Part shown: positions 17,647-26,066 of the stretch, piece after piece
Position numbering within the stretch: position 1 is the stretch's first letter
How the letters are laid out: the number at the start of each line of letters is the position of its first letter
DNA from: Salinarimonas soli
GTDB lineage: Bacteria > Pseudomonadota > Alphaproteobacteria > Rhizobiales > Beijerinckiaceae
Assembly: GCF_008386575.1 (NCBI RefSeq)
Contig: NZ_VUOA01000028.1
Span: forward strand, 182,597 to 246,596
Direction: 5' to 3'
Length of the DNA: 64,000 bases
Notes under the pieces: generated by a model
The model's input: the letters and a program-made list of their open reading frames with translations, nothing else
What the model was told of the DNA's origin: nothing
Database searches by the model: none
Program-made: the position numbers and the translations under genes

Positions 17647-18380
17647 GCCGGCGAGCCGCTTTGCTGCGTCAGACGGGGCTTGGCGCCGGGATCGGCGGCG
17701 CCGACAAGAGCGTAGGCGCGCTCGTGCACGAGGTCGAGGCCCCGCTCCACGGCCCGGCGCGCGGCTTCCAAAGCCGCCTCGTCCGCGTCGCGGGGCACGT
17801 GGATCGGCTCGCCGACCACGAGGGCGCCCCGGCCGAAGGGAAGGCCGAGGCTCGCCCGGTCCCAGGAGCGGAAATCGATGCGCCGGCTCGTCACCACGGC
17901 GAGCGGCACCACCGGGCGGCCCGACATGCGGGCCAGGGTGACGATCCCTGAGCCGCAGACCCGGGAGATCTTCGGCACGTCGGCCGTGAGCACCATGGAC
18001 TCGCCCTCGGCGAGGGCGCGCACCATCGCGCGCAGCGCCGCGGCGCCCCCCTTCTGGCGCGCCTTGCCCCGCCCCCGGTCGCCCGAGCCGCGGATCGCCC
18101 GCACGCCGAGATGGCGCAACGCGATGGCGTTGAACTCCCCGTCGGCCGAGCGCGACACGAGGCTCGCCACCCGGTCGCTCGGGCCCCTCAGATAGGGGAT
18201 CATGAAATGCTGGCCGTGCCACATGGCGCCGATGATGGGCGTCGCGCCCACGAGCCGCTCGTAGCCGTCGGCGGGGTCCCACACGAAGCGGTTCGTGCGG
18301 CGCACGAGGCCGAGATAGCGGGCGAACAGGAGGCCCAAGGCCTCCTGGACGGCGCGGGAGCGGCTGAGGCGCTTCAGCAA
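17643..18380 (-). CDS. Lysophospholipid acyltransferase-like protein (DUF374)
   Basis: This protein of about 245 residues belongs to the DUF374 family found beside waaA in Rhizobiales, related to LpxL-type acyltransferases. The conserved catalytic-region motif appears as IGAMWHGQHFMIPYL, followed by SLVSRSADGE, the block RGSGDRGRGKARQKGG and PVVPLAVVTSRR. It probably acylates a Kdo-lipid A intermediate, though its exact substrate is not known from sequence. The start is a TTG at 18380, 4 nt after the DUF4170 stop; no ATG fits, and the reading frame extends upstream without family similarity. It overlaps waaA by 4 bp. Confidence 0.82.
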   Translation of the reverse strand: MLKRLSRSRAVQEALGLLFARYLGLVRRTNRFVWDPADGYERLVGATPIIGAMWHGQHFMIPYLRGPSDRVASLVSRSADGEFNAIALRHLGVRAIRGSGDRGRGKARQKGGAAALRAMVRALAEGESMVLTADVPKISRVCGSGIVTLARMSGRPVVPLAVVTSRRIDFRSWDRASLGLPFGRGALVVGEPIHVPRDADEAALEAARRAVERGLDLVHERAYALVGAADPGAKPRLTQQSGSPA

Positions 18381-18384
18381 GGGG

Positions 18385-18621
18385 TCAGCCCATCCCCGGC
18401 TCGAGCAGGCGGTGCAGGTGGACGATGAAGTAGCGCATTTGCGCGTTGTCGACGGTGGCCTGGGCCTTGCCCTTCCAGGCCACGTAGGCGGCGGCATAGT
18501 TGGGATAGATGCCGACGACGTCGAGCTTCGACAGGTCCTTGAACTCGATGCCGTCGAGGCGCTCCAGCTCACCGCCGAACACGAGGTGGAGGAGCTGCTT
18601 CGGGGAGGTCGGTTCCGTCAT
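18385..18621 (-). CDS. DUF4170 family protein
   Basis: This 78-residue protein contains LHLVFGGEL, VGIYPNYAAAYVAWKGKAQ and MRYFIVHLHRLLEP, which identify the small DUF4170 family. Members occur almost only in the lipid A/Kdo gene run of Alphaproteobacteria, between cysQ and the DUF374 acyltransferase, exactly as here. Function is unknown; the context suggests an accessory role in LPS synthesis. ATG 18621 is preceded by a purine-rich stretch in the short gap after cysQ. Confidence 0.88.
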   Translation of the reverse strand: MTEPTSPKQLLHLVFGGELERLDGIEFKDLSKLDVVGIYPNYAAAYVAWKGKAQATVDNAQMRYFIVHLHRLLEPGMG

Positions 18622-18657
18622 GGGTCTTGGCTCCGGTGAGCGCTTTCGATGGCCGGG

Positions 18658-19473
18658 TCAATGGGCCGCCTGCACGCGCCGCGTCAAGGCCTCCACCAGG
18701 GGCCCATGCAGCCGCAGCGACGACGCGAGCATCTCGCGGTGGACCGGGTCGGGGCGATTGTAGCGGGGAGCCGTCCCGTCGAAGGCGGAGAGCCGCCCGC
18801 CCGCCTCGCGCAAGATGAGGTCGGCCCCGGCGATGTCCCAGTCGCGGGCGTTGGCGGAGACGAGGCCGAGATCGACCGAGCCGTCGGCGACCCGCGCGAG
18901 GCGCAGGGCGAGGGAGGGGATCTTCTCGGCCCGCCGCACCTCCCCCACCTGCCCGGCGAGCTGATCGATGAGCGGCACGGGCCCCGCCGTGACGGCGCCC
19001 GCAAGCCCCTCGCGGGGCGAGACCGAGATCGGCTGGCCGTTGAGGGTCGCCCCCTCCCCCGCCACCGCCTCGTAATAGGCGTTCAGCGCGGGGCCGTAGA
19101 CCACGCCGAGCACGGGCTCCCCGTCCAGGAGGAGGCCGATCGCCACCGACCAGTCCTGATGCCCGTTGAGGAAGGCGCGGGTACCGTCGATGGGGTCGAC
19201 GATCCAGACCAGGCGACGGTCGAGGCGCCCGGGATGGTCGGCGGTCTCCTCCGACAGCCAGCCCGCATCGGGCAGCGCCCGCGACAGGCGCACCTTGAGG
19301 AAGGCGTCCACCTGCACGTCCGCTTCCGTCACGGGGGAGCCGCCGGCTTTCGACCAGATGCGCGCGGCGGTCTTCTGGCCCGGCCGGAAATAGCGGCGCG
19401 CCATGTCGCCCGCCTCCTGCGCCACCTCGCGCAGCAGCGGGACGAGAGGGCCGGTGATTTCCCGATGGGGCAT
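18658..19473 (-). CDS. cysQ: 3'(2'),5'-bisphosphate nucleotidase / inositol monophosphatase family
   Basis: This 271-residue Mg-dependent, Li-sensitive-type phosphatase should remove the 3'-phosphate from PAP, a by-product of sulfate assimilation. All metal-site motifs are present: SPVTEADVQVD, WLSEE, the signature WIVDPIDGTRAFLNG and the C-terminal NARDWDIAGADLIL. I start it at ATG 19473 (MPHREITGPLVPLLREV), where family similarity begins; an in-frame TTG at 19524 would add 17 basic residues. It is the first gene of the cysQ-DUF4170-acyltransferase-waaA-lpxK run. Confidence 0.88.
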   Translation of the reverse strand: MPHREITGPLVPLLREVAQEAGDMARRYFRPGQKTAARIWSKAGGSPVTEADVQVDAFLKVRLSRALPDAGWLSEETADHPGRLDRRLVWIVDPIDGTRAFLNGHQDWSVAIGLLLDGEPVLGVVYGPALNAYYEAVAGEGATLNGQPISVSPREGLAGAVTAGPVPLIDQLAGQVGEVRRAEKIPSLALRLARVADGSVDLGLVSANARDWDIAGADLILREAGGRLSAFDGTAPRYNRPDPVHREMLASSLRLHGPLVEALTRRVQAAH

Positions 19474-19674
19474 GAACGACCGATCCGCGGCGCGGCGCCG
19501 CTTGCGCAATGAAGCGCCCGGCAACGACGCCTGGGCTCCTCTTCACTTAAGGATCCCGGCCTCCTCCGGCAATGCGGACATCTGCGGTCATGCCAGCAAT
19601 CCCCGCCCGAATGGGAGCGAAGCGGGAACGGGCCCCTGCGCGGTCGCACCCCGTGCCGGCGCGCGACAAGAGAA

Positions 19675-19694
19675 GGGCCGCCTCTCGGCGGCCC
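19675..19694 (-). terminator. Possible terminator of the KGG gene
   Basis: An 8-bp stem, GGGCCGCC paired with GGCGGCCC around TCTC, lies 36 bp after the KGG gene stop codon on the minus strand. The following bases (CTTCTCTTG) are only moderately T-rich. Confidence 0.45.
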
Positions 19695-19729
19695 CTGAAC
19701 GGACGGGCGGTCCCGTCCGGCGTCTCGTG

Positions 19730-19918
19730 CTATTCCTCGTTGGCCCGGGTCGTGCCCGAGGCCTGACCGCCTTTGCGGCCCGCCTCCGAGGCGAGCTCGC
19801 GATCCTGCGAGAAGGAGCGCTTCTCGGCCGGGACGCTCTGGCCGCCCTTCGAGGCGATCTCCCGCTGCTTCTCGGGATCCATGGATGCAAAGCCGCGCTT
19901 CGATTTTCCAGTCGCCAT
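19730..19918 (-). CDS. KGG-motif general stress protein
   Basis: This 62-residue hydrophilic protein has two copies of the stress-induced repeat: REIASKGGQSVPAEKR and ELASEAGRKGGQASGTT. Such proteins (KGG family, like B. subtilis GsiB and E. coli YciG) accumulate under stress; their biochemical role is unclear. ATG 19918 has a perfect AAGGAGGT ribosome binding site, suggesting strong translation. A sequence like the alphaproteobacterial stress promoter lies 36 bp upstream. Confidence 0.85.
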   Translation of the reverse strand: MATGKSKRGFASMDPEKQREIASKGGQSVPAEKRSFSQDRELASEAGRKGGQASGTTRANEE

Positions 19919-19953
19919 CTGTACCTCCTTGGCGATGCCGTTTCGTGACGAAC

Positions 19954-19978
19954 AACTGCCGAAGGGAATCCCGGTTCC
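19954..19978 (-). promoter_or_regulatory. Probable EcfG-type stress promoter of the KGG gene
   Basis: On the minus strand GGAAC (19978-19974) is followed after 16 nt by AGTT (19957-19954). This fits the EcfG consensus GGAAC-N16/17-CGTT with one mismatch in the -10 box. The spacing to ATG 19918 leaves a leader of about 30 nt that contains the ribosome binding site. Confidence 0.5.
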
Positions 19979-19993
19979 AAGAAGAACCAACAC

Positions 19994-20372
19994 GAAAAAT
20001 CATCTACTTACCTTTGAGGCGAAAAATGGGAATGGTTATTCGAAGTCTAGGAATGGTTTTGCGCAAAATCAGCCAAGGTCGTGATTTGGGAACCCGAAGT
20101 CGCTCTTGCCTCGCCGAAGGATGACGCCTTGACGACAGCACCCGAAGGCCGCAGATCGCAGCCTCGAAAACTTGCCGCGAACGAGTCGGCAGACTCCGGC
20201 AGCTCAGCCCGCGACTCGGCTTGGCCGGTGCGAATCTGACCGCCGGCGGTGCAAACCGATGAACCCGCCGCCACAACAGTTAATTTCGCATCGCCGATCG
20301 TCGCACCGGGATCGCGGCGCCAGGCCGGACGTTGCCCCGGCAGACGCTCCACCCCACCCCAAGGACAGCGCG
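19994..20372. other. Gene-free stretch between the KGG gene and a small hypothetical gene
   Basis: This region is more AT-rich than its surroundings at 19995-20080. I see no gene, no perfect repeat and no clear terminator. It probably holds the promoter for the plus-strand gene at 20373. Confidence 0.4.
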
Positions 20373-20621
20373 ATGACCAATCCCAGCATGATCAAGGGCC
20401 CTGGCGACCCGAAGAAGGCGGCGGACGCCGTCGAGGGCCTGTCGGGCGACGAGGGCACCCCACGGGCGCCGGCCGGCCGGGAGAACACGATGCCGGCGAC
20501 CCCGTCGGCCGAGGAGCAGTTCCCGGCGACCGAGGACCCGCTCGATTCCTACCAGCTCAAGCCCAATATCAACACCAAGCACGGCCCCGGCCTGAAGCGA
20601 CCGCCGGGCGAGAGCGCCTGA
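20373..20621 (+). CDS. Small disordered hypothetical protein
   Basis: This 82-residue, highly hydrophilic, Pro-rich protein starts MTNPSMIKGPGDPKKAAD and ends HGPGLKRPPGESA. It has no hydrophobic segment or known motif, and its composition suggests an intrinsically disordered protein. AAGGA precedes ATG 20373. It is unrelated in sequence to the nearby KGG protein. The function is unknown. Confidence 0.6.
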   Translation: MTNPSMIKGPGDPKKAADAVEGLSGDEGTPRAPAGRENTMPATPSAEEQFPATEDPLDSYQLKPNINTKHGPGLKRPPGESA

Positions 20622-20719
20622 TCCGGCGCCCCGCCCCGGGCGCGCGAGGCTAAGGCTCGCACTTGCGGCGGGCCGGCCGCTGGGCCAAGACACGGGAACG
20701 AAGTGACCCGGAGAACGCC

Positions 20720-21928
20720 ATGGCCCGCGAGCGGTCGGTTTTCATCTGCGATGCCGTGCGAACCCCCATCGGCCGCTATGGCGGCGCGCTCGCCCGGGTG
20801 CGGGCCGACGATCTCGCGGCGCTCCCCTTGCGCACCCTTCTGGAGCGCCACCCGGCGCTCCGCGACCATGTCGACGAGGTGGTGCTGGGCTGCGCCAACC
20901 AGGCGGGCGAGGACAACCGCAACGTCGCCCGCATGGCGGTGCTGCTCGCGGGCCTGCCCGAGACCGTGCCGGCCGCCACCGTGAACCGCCTGTGCGCGTC
21001 GGGGCTCGACGCGGTGGGCATCGCGGCGCGCGCCATCAAGGCCGGCGAGATCGACCTCGCGCTCGCCGGCGGCGTCGAGTCCATGACCCGGGCCCCCTTC
21101 GTGACGGGCAAGGCCGAAGCCGCCTTCCAGCGCACCGTCGAGACCCATGACACCACCATCGGCTGGCGCTTCATCAATCCCCTGATCAAGGCGCAGTACG
21201 GCGTCGATTCCATGCCGGAGACGGCGGAGAACGTGGCGCAGGAGTACCAGGTCTCCCGCGAGGACCAGGACGCCTTCGCCCAGCGCAGCCAGAGTCGCGC
21301 GGCCCGCGCCCAGGCCGAGGGCGTGTTCGAGGCGCAGATCGTGCCCGTGGAGACGCCGGGCGGCAAGGCGGGCCCCGTGGTCGTGTCCCGCGACGAGCAT
21401 CCGCGCGAGACGAGCCTCGAGCAGCTCGCGAAGCTGAAGCCCATCGTGCGCTCCGGCGGCTCGGTGACGGCGGGCAACGCGTCGGGCGTCAACGACGGCG
21501 CGGCGGCGATGATCCTCGCGAGCGAGGCGGCCGTGGAGCGTCACGGCCTGACGCCGCGCGCCCGCGTGCTCGGCATGGCTTCGGCGGGGGTGCCGCCGCG
21601 GATCATGGGGATCGGCCCCATCCCCGCCACCACGCGCCTCCTGGAGCGCCTGTCGCTGAAGGTCGCCGAGATGGATGTGGTCGAGCTCAACGAGGCCTTC
21701 GCCGCGCAGGTGCTCGCCTGCCTGCGGGGGTTGGGCCTCCCCGACGACGCCGAGCACGTGAACCCCAACGGCGGCGGCATCGCGCTGGGCCATCCGCTGG
21801 GCATGTCGGGCGCCCGGATCGCGGCGGATGTGGTGCAGACGCTCGGCCGCACAGGCGGGCGCTACGGCCTCGCCACCATGTGCGTGGGCGTGGGCCAGGG
21901 CGTCGCGATGGTGGTGGAGCGGGTCTGA
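20720..21928 (+). CDS. pcaF: Thiolase, most like 3-oxoadipyl-CoA thiolase
   Basis: This 402-residue thiolase has all catalytic elements: the acyl-accepting Cys in VNRLCASGLDAVG (near residue 90), the His in NPNGGGIALGHPLGMSGA and the second Cys in TMCVGVGQG. The segment GCANQAGEDNRNVARMAVLL is characteristic of PcaF/PaaJ 3-oxoadipyl-CoA thiolases, which split 3-oxoadipyl-CoA to succinyl-CoA and acetyl-CoA. No other pca or paa gene is nearby, so a general acetyl-CoA acyltransferase role is also possible. GGAG precedes ATG 20720. Confidence 0.85.
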   Translation: MARERSVFICDAVRTPIGRYGGALARVRADDLAALPLRTLLERHPALRDHVDEVVLGCANQAGEDNRNVARMAVLLAGLPETVPAATVNRLCASGLDAVGIAARAIKAGEIDLALAGGVESMTRAPFVTGKAEAAFQRTVETHDTTIGWRFINPLIKAQYGVDSMPETAENVAQEYQVSREDQDAFAQRSQSRAARAQAEGVFEAQIVPVETPGGKAGPVVVSRDEHPRETSLEQLAKLKPIVRSGGSVTAGNASGVNDGAAAMILASEAAVERHGLTPRARVLGMASAGVPPRIMGIGPIPATTRLLERLSLKVAEMDVVELNEAFAAQVLACLRGLGLPDDAEHVNPNGGGIALGHPLGMSGARIAADVVQTLGRTGGRYGLATMCVGVGQGVAMVVERV

Positions 21929-21938
21929 GCCGGGCCCG

Positions 21939-22559
21939 TCACCCGCCGAAGCGCTGCATCTCGCCCCGGCACACGGCCCACCACAGGTTCGCCGCGTCGC
22001 GCTCGCGCGATTGCGGGCGTTGCCGGCAATCGACGATGGCGGTGGCCTCCTCCAGGGAGTCGGGGCGTCCCTCGCGGCGCACGATGTGGCGGGTCTCGGC
22101 GCGGAAGCGGCCGGCCCCGATCTGCGTGGCCGACACCAGGAACGAGCGCTGACGCCCGCCCGGCTCCGCCGTCGGCCCGGCGCTGTAGAGCGGCGCGGCC
22201 TTCGCCTCCTTGCCCGCCTCCTCCGTCGCCGCCTCGCTCTCCGGCGCGAGGAAGCGGGCATTGGCCCAGCCCTCCTGATCCCCGAGGCTCACCCGGCACC
22301 AGCGCGAGGCGCCCGGCGCCTCGTCGGCGGGCACGATCCGTCCGCGCATGACGCTCACGCAGCGCGTGGCCTCGATCCCAGCGGCGTCGCGGGGCAGCTC
22401 GCCCACCTTGGGCGCCTCGGCGCGAGGCTCCGCCCGGAGGTTGAGGACGTCGCCCTCCCCCACCCCGATCACCGTGACGCGGCCCGGCGCAGGGGCCGCG
22501 GCGGCCGGGACCACGGTCAGCCCCACGAAAGCGACGGCGGACAGGATGGCGGGGAGCAT
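21939..22559 (-). CDS. Secreted SH3-domain protein
   Basis: This 206-residue protein has a signal peptide (MLPAILSAVAFVGLTVVPAAAA) and then a bacterial SH3-like domain: VLNLRAEPRAEAPKVGELP and SRWCRVSLGDQEGWANARFL. The C-terminal half, after a Glu/Ala-rich linker, has paired Cys and resembles no family I know. It is probably periplasmic and may bind the cell wall. The ATG at 22559 sits directly in front of the signal peptide. It is convergent with the thiolase and divergent from the small genes at 22685. Confidence 0.78.
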   Translation of the reverse strand: MLPAILSAVAFVGLTVVPAAAAPAPGRVTVIGVGEGDVLNLRAEPRAEAPKVGELPRDAAGIEATRCVSVMRGRIVPADEAPGASRWCRVSLGDQEGWANARFLAPESEAATEEAGKEAKAAPLYSAGPTAEPGGRQRSFLVSATQIGAGRFRAETRHIVRREGRPDSLEEATAIVDCRQRPQSRERDAANLWWAVCRGEMQRFGG

Positions 22560-22624
22560 GTGGCACGGCTCGCTAGGCTTGAGAATCGGCTCTGATCTGC
22601 ACCCCCATTCGATGTCGAGAAACT

Positions 22625-22640
22625 TTAACGCTTCGTTAAC
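22625..22640 (+). promoter_or_regulatory. Perfect CtrA box
   Basis: TTAA, seven bases, then TTAAC is a full match to the CtrA binding consensus. It lies 66 bp before the SH3 gene start (minus strand) and 45 bp before the plus-strand gene at 22685, so it could control either or both. Confidence 0.6.
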
Positions 22641-22684
22641 CATAGGCACCGAACGATAGGGATCGCACCAGTGGGGGACGGCTC

Positions 22685-22918
22685 ATGCGCAAGAGACTCG
22701 GACGAGCGCTTCGCGAGCACCAGGACGAGCCGGGGGCGATCACGGGCTACCTCGTGATCACCTTCCGGGATGGCCGCGCCTACATGACCGGCGAAGCGAG
22801 CGACGCCGACGAGGTCGCCCGCACGATGATCGACGGCGTGATGGAGGCCATCGAGGCCCCCGCCATGGCCGGCGACGACGATGGCGACCCCATCGGCCCT
22901 TGCATGGGACACGCGTGA
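22685..22918 (+). CDS. Small acidic hypothetical protein
   Basis: This 77-residue protein has a basic start (MRKRLGRALREHQDEP) and an acidic end that includes GDDDGDP and a final Cys-Met-Gly-His-Ala. The middle, TGYLVITFRDGRAYMTG, looks like a beta-hairpin. I do not recognise the family. A perfect CtrA box lies 45 bp upstream. Its stop codon overlaps the ATG of the next small gene, so the two should be translated together. Confidence 0.55.
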   Translation: MRKRLGRALREHQDEPGAITGYLVITFRDGRAYMTGEASDADEVARTMIDGVMEAIEAPAMAGDDDGDPIGPCMGHA

Positions 22919-23058
22919 TGCCGACCCGTAACCCCGATCTGTTCTTCAGCGCGCTTCTGGCCGGCTTCGGCCTGTGGTTCGCCCTGCGCAACCGTCTTCA
23001 GGAGCAGGCCGTGATGGCCCGGCTCATGGCCGAGGCGGCGCACGCCACCAAGCATTAG
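22918..23058 (+). CDS. Small membrane protein
   Basis: This 46-residue protein has one predicted membrane helix (LFFSALLAGFGLWFAL, residues 8-23) followed by a basic turn and a helical, Ala- and Met-rich tail. Its ATG at 22918 overlaps the TGA of the upstream gene (TGATG), the main support for it being real. It may be a partner or anchor for that protein. The function is unknown. Confidence 0.5.
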   Translation: MPTRNPDLFFSALLAGFGLWFALRNRLQEQAVMARLMAEAAHATKH

Positions 23059-23108
23059 AGCCGGCCGCGCCCTCAGAGTCTGGCCCAAAAGTAAGTCCGA
23101 CTCTCCAA

Positions 23109-23227
23109 CCTCGTCCTGAGGTGTGAGCGGAGCGAGCCTCGAAGGGCGTTCCAGCGGTCTCCGGAGAGCTGTGGCGGACGTGGTGCGTGCTTCGAGGCTC
23201 GCCTACGGCTCGCACCTCAGCATGAGG
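23109..23227. repeat. Palindromic intergenic element
   Basis: Two complementary arms, 23109-23144 and 23190-23227, enclose a 45-nt loop. The arms share the word CTTCGAGGCTCGC and pair through the sequence around CCTGAGGTG. The element looks like the long palindromic repeats scattered in Methylobacterium- and Rhizobium-type genomes. It sits between a plus-strand and a minus-strand gene end and may act as a transcription barrier. Confidence 0.75.
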
Positions 23228-23259
23228 GGGACAGGAGCAAGCACTTTCGGGTCAGACTC

Positions 23260-23811
23260 TCAGGGCGCCCCGGACGTCAGGCCCAGCGCGGCGAGCCGCG
23301 CCTCCAGCTCCGCAGCCGTGCCCCAGGGCAGGATCGGGGCGAGCGCCCGCTCGTCCGGCGGGTTGGCGAAAAGCCCGTCCGACCAGCCGCCGCAGCCGGT
23401 GAGCGGCAGGAGCGGGCGGCGGTGCAGCCAGGCGAGGCACACCTCCGAGATGGTGCCGGCGCGCCCGCCGATGACGAGGCAGGCGTCGCCCGACAGCGCC
23501 ATGATGAGGTTGCGCGCGTCCCCCATCCCGCAGGGGATGAGCACGGTGCAGGGCCAGTCGGCCGTCCCGATCTCGTCGGAGGGGATCACCGACACCACCC
23601 GGCCGCCGGCCGCGAGCGCGCGTTCCGCCGCCACCCGCGTCGCCGGGCTGCCGCAGCCGCTCACCACCGTGATCCCGAGCCGCGCCAGGGTTTCCCCGGC
23701 CTCGCCCGCGCGCTCGAAGGCGGGGCTGCCGGGATCGGCGCTGCCGAGCACGCTCACCTGGAAACCGTGACGGCGGGGGGCGGCGCGGGCCGCTTCATCG
23801 AGCTTGACCAT
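23260..23811 (-). CDS. LOG/TIGR00725-type nucleotide-binding protein
   Basis: This 183-residue Rossmann-fold protein has the family motif GGRAGTISEV (GGxGTxxE), the N-terminal VSVLGSADPG and VVSGCGSPATRVAAERAL. The family includes cytokinin-activating phosphoribohydrolases (LOG) and putative molybdenum cofactor carrier proteins; TIGR00725-like members have no settled function. ATG 23811 is used because the upstream part is basic and lacks similarity. It is divergent from the acyl-CoA synthetase gene, with the two starts about 140 bp apart. Confidence 0.8.
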   Translation of the reverse strand: MVKLDEAARAAPRRHGFQVSVLGSADPGSPAFERAGEAGETLARLGITVVSGCGSPATRVAAERALAAGGRVVSVIPSDEIGTADWPCTVLIPCGMGDARNLIMALSGDACLVIGGRAGTISEVCLAWLHRRPLLPLTGCGGWSDGLFANPPDERALAPILPWGTAAELEARLAALGLTSGAP

Positions 23812-23953
23812 GGAACGACAGGTAGCGCCGACGGGCGGCGCGCGCAACCGCATCCCGGACCGCCGGGCGCCTCGCCCCTTGCCCCGCGCCATGCGCCATC
23901 CCTATCCTGCCCGAAAGCGGCGCCGGGAGAGCGCCGCCTTCGGAGGGACGCAC

Positions 23954-25582
23954 ATGATGGGCCTCATGCAGGACTGGCCCCTGCTCATCCACCGCATCAT
24001 CGACCATGCCGCGATCCAGCACGGGGGCCGCCCCGTGATCTCGCGCTCGGTCGAGGGGCCGATGCATCGCACCACCTATGCCGAGGTCCGCGCCCGGGCC
24101 CTGCGCCTCGCCAAGCGCCTGGCCCGCGAGGGCATCCGCCCGGGCGACAGGATCGCGACGCTCGCCTGGAACACGTGGCGCCACCTGGAGGCCTGGTACG
24201 GCATCACGGGGGTGGGCGCCGTCTACCACACGGTGAACCCGCGGCTCTTCGACGACCAGATCGTCTACATCGTCAACCACGCCGAGGACCGGGTCCTGTT
24301 CCTCGACCTCACCTTCGTGCCCCTCGCCGAGCGGCTCGCGCCCCGGCTCACCTCGATCGAGCGCTACGTGGTGCTCACCGACGCGGCCCACATGCCCGAG
24401 ACCTCCCTGCGCGGCGCGGTGGCCTACGAGGACTGGCTCGCCGAGGCCGACGGGGACTTCGCCTGGACGACCGTCGAGGAGAACGCGGCCGCCGGCATGT
24501 GCTACACGTCGGGCACCACGGGGATGCCCAAGGGCGTGGTCTATTCCCACCGCTCCAACGTGCTCCATTCCATGGCGGCGCTCGCCCCCGACATGCTCGG
24601 CCTGTCCTCACGGGACGTCGCCATGCCGGTGGTGCCGCTCTTCCACGCGAACGGCTGGTCCTTCGCCTTCTCGGCCCCCATGGCCGGCGCCACCCTCGTC
24701 CTGCCCGGCCCGAAGCTCGACGGTCCCTCGGCCTACGAGATGCTCGACGCCAACCAGGTGACGATCACGGCGGCCGTGCCCACCGTCTGGCTCGGCCTGC
24801 TGCAGCACCTGGAGGCCACGGGAGCGACGCTGCCGCACCTGAGGCGCGTGGTGATCGGCGGATCGGCTTGCCCGCGGGCGATGACGGAGAAGTTCCGCGA
24901 CCGCTACGACGTCGAGGTGATGCATGCCTGGGGCATGACCGAGATGTCGCCGCTCGGCTCCGTCTGCTCCCTCAAGCCCGAGCACATGGGCGTCGACGCC
25001 GAGGGCTGGCTCGACGTCAAGGCCCGCGCGGGCCACGCGCCCTTCACGGTCGAGATGCGCATCACCGACGACGAGGGCCGCGACCTCCCCTGGGACGGCA
25101 CGAGCTTCGGGCGCCTCAAGGTGCGCGGGCCCGCGGTGGCGGCCGCCTACTTCAAGGGCGAAGGCGGCGAGATCCTGGACGAGACCGGCTTCTTCGACAC
25201 CGGCGACGTCGCCACGATCGATTCGACCGGCAACATGCAGGTGATCGACCGCTCCAAGGACGTGATCAAGTCCGGCGGCGAGTGGATCTCCTCCATCGAG
25301 CTGGAGAACCTTGCGGTGGGTCACCCGGACGTGGCGGAGGCCGCGGTGATCGGCGTCGCGCATCCCAAATGGGACGAGCGGCCCCTTCTCGTCGTGGTTC
25401 CGAAGGCCGGCCGCAGCCCGAGCCGCGAGGGCGTGCTCGCCCATCTGGAGGGCCGCATCGCCAAGTGGTGGATGCCAGACGACGTGGTGGTGGTGGAGGA
25501 GATTCCCCACACCGCCACCGGCAAGATCCAGAAGACGGCGCTGCGCGACCGCTTCCGTGACTACCGCCTCCCGGGAACTTAG
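23954..25582 (+). CDS. Fatty acyl-CoA synthetase (AMP-binding family)
   Basis: This 542-residue enzyme should activate a carboxylic acid to its CoA ester via an acyl-adenylate. The P-loop-like motif [18 protein letters not shown], the A5 region [10 protein letters not shown], the hinge region [11 protein letters not shown] and the C-terminal Lys in [12 protein letters not shown] are all present. The general sequence is that of medium- or long-chain synthetases and of methylmercaptopropionate-CoA ligases such as DmdB; the substrate is not clear. GGAGG lies 8 nt before the ATG pair at 23954; an upstream reading to 23804 has no ribosome binding site. Confidence 0.9.
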   Translation: MMGLMQDWPLLIHRIIDHAAIQHGGRPVISRSVEGPMHRTTYAEVRARALRLAKRLAREGIRPGDRIATLAWNTWRHLEAWYGITGVGAVYHTVNPRLFDDQIVYIVNHAEDRVLFLDLTFVPLAERLAPRLTSIERYVVLTDAAHMPETSLRGAVAYEDWLAEADGDFAWTTVEENAAAGMCYTSGTTGMPKGVVYSHRSNVLHSMAALAPDMLGLSSRDVAMPVVPLFHANGWSFAFSAPMAGATLVLPGPKLDGPSAYEMLDANQVTITAAVPTVWLGLLQHLEATGATLPHLRRVVIGGSACPRAMTEKFRDRYDVEVMHAWGMTEMSPLGSVCSLKPEHMGVDAEGWLDVKARAGHAPFTVEMRITDDEGRDLPWDGTSFGRLKVRGPAVAAAYFKGEGGEILDETGFFDTGDVATIDSTGNMQVIDRSKDVIKSGGEWISSIELENLAVGHPDVAEAAVIGVAHPKWDERPLLVVVPKAGRSPSREGVLAHLEGRIAKWWMPDDVVVVEEIPHTATGKIQKTALRDRFRDYRLPGT

Positions 25583-25620
25583 GAGCCGCCGCCTCCCGCG
25601 CCGGAGATGAGGCGCACCAC

Positions 25621-25812
25621 TGTCATCCCCGGCCGGAACTCGCGCAGCGAGTGGAGGGGAAGGGGATCCAGCGCAAGCGATGCCGCCGCGAAGCGGCTCT
25701 TTGTGGCCCGCCAAGGGCCCTGGACGGGCAGCAGGCGTCGCTTCGCGACAAGAGCTATGCTGGATCCCCTTCCCCTCCACCGACCTGCGGTCGGCTCCGG
25801 CCGGGGATGACA
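25621..25812. repeat. 192-bp inverted-repeat element
   Basis: The outer arms pair perfectly over 17 bp (25621-25637 with 25796-25812), and inner arms pair perfectly over 22 bp (25651-25672 with 25759-25780, containing GGGGATCCAGC). The loop is about 86 nt. The left boundary GCACCACTGTCAT is shared with the element at 63757, so both probably belong to one repeat family. There is no transposase, and no flanking duplication is evident. Confidence 0.8.
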
Positions 25813-25837
25813 GGGCGAGGCTCGACCGGCGCCGGCC

Positions 25838-25945
25838 TCAGCAGGCGGTCGAGTCGAGGTCGGGCCAGTCGGGTTTGGGCCCTCGATCAGGCATGGTTTT
25901 CAGGCCCGGTTTCAGCCGCTTCGCCCGCCAGTCCGCAGCCTTCAC
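25838..25945 (-). CDS. Doubtful 35-residue reading frame
   Basis: A GTG at 25945, close behind GGGGAG, opens a frame of 35 codons rich in Lys, Pro and Trp (for example ADWRAKRLKPGLK and KPDWPDLD). The composition looks protein-like but there is no recognised family, and the ribosome binding site is only 2 nt from the start. It could be a small protein, the end of a lost gene or chance. Confidence 0.2.
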   Translation of the reverse strand: MKAADWRAKRLKPGLKTMPDRGPKPDWPDLDSTAC

Positions 25946-26066
25946 CTCTCCCCGCACGTCGGCTGAGGCGAAGGCTCGTGACGGGGCGCGTGCGAACTGT
26001 TAAGCGCGGCGGGCGTTCGTCACCCGGTGCCGCCGCGGTGCCCGCCCGCCAGGAGCCCTCCCCTTC

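Larger units (their letters stand above)
25583..26066. other. Gene-poor region holding a large palindromic repeat
   Basis: This 484-bp stretch contains the 192-bp inverted-repeat element at 25621-25812. The rest is unremarkable apart from a doubtful 35-codon reading frame on the minus strand (25838-25945) listed separately. Confidence 0.5.
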
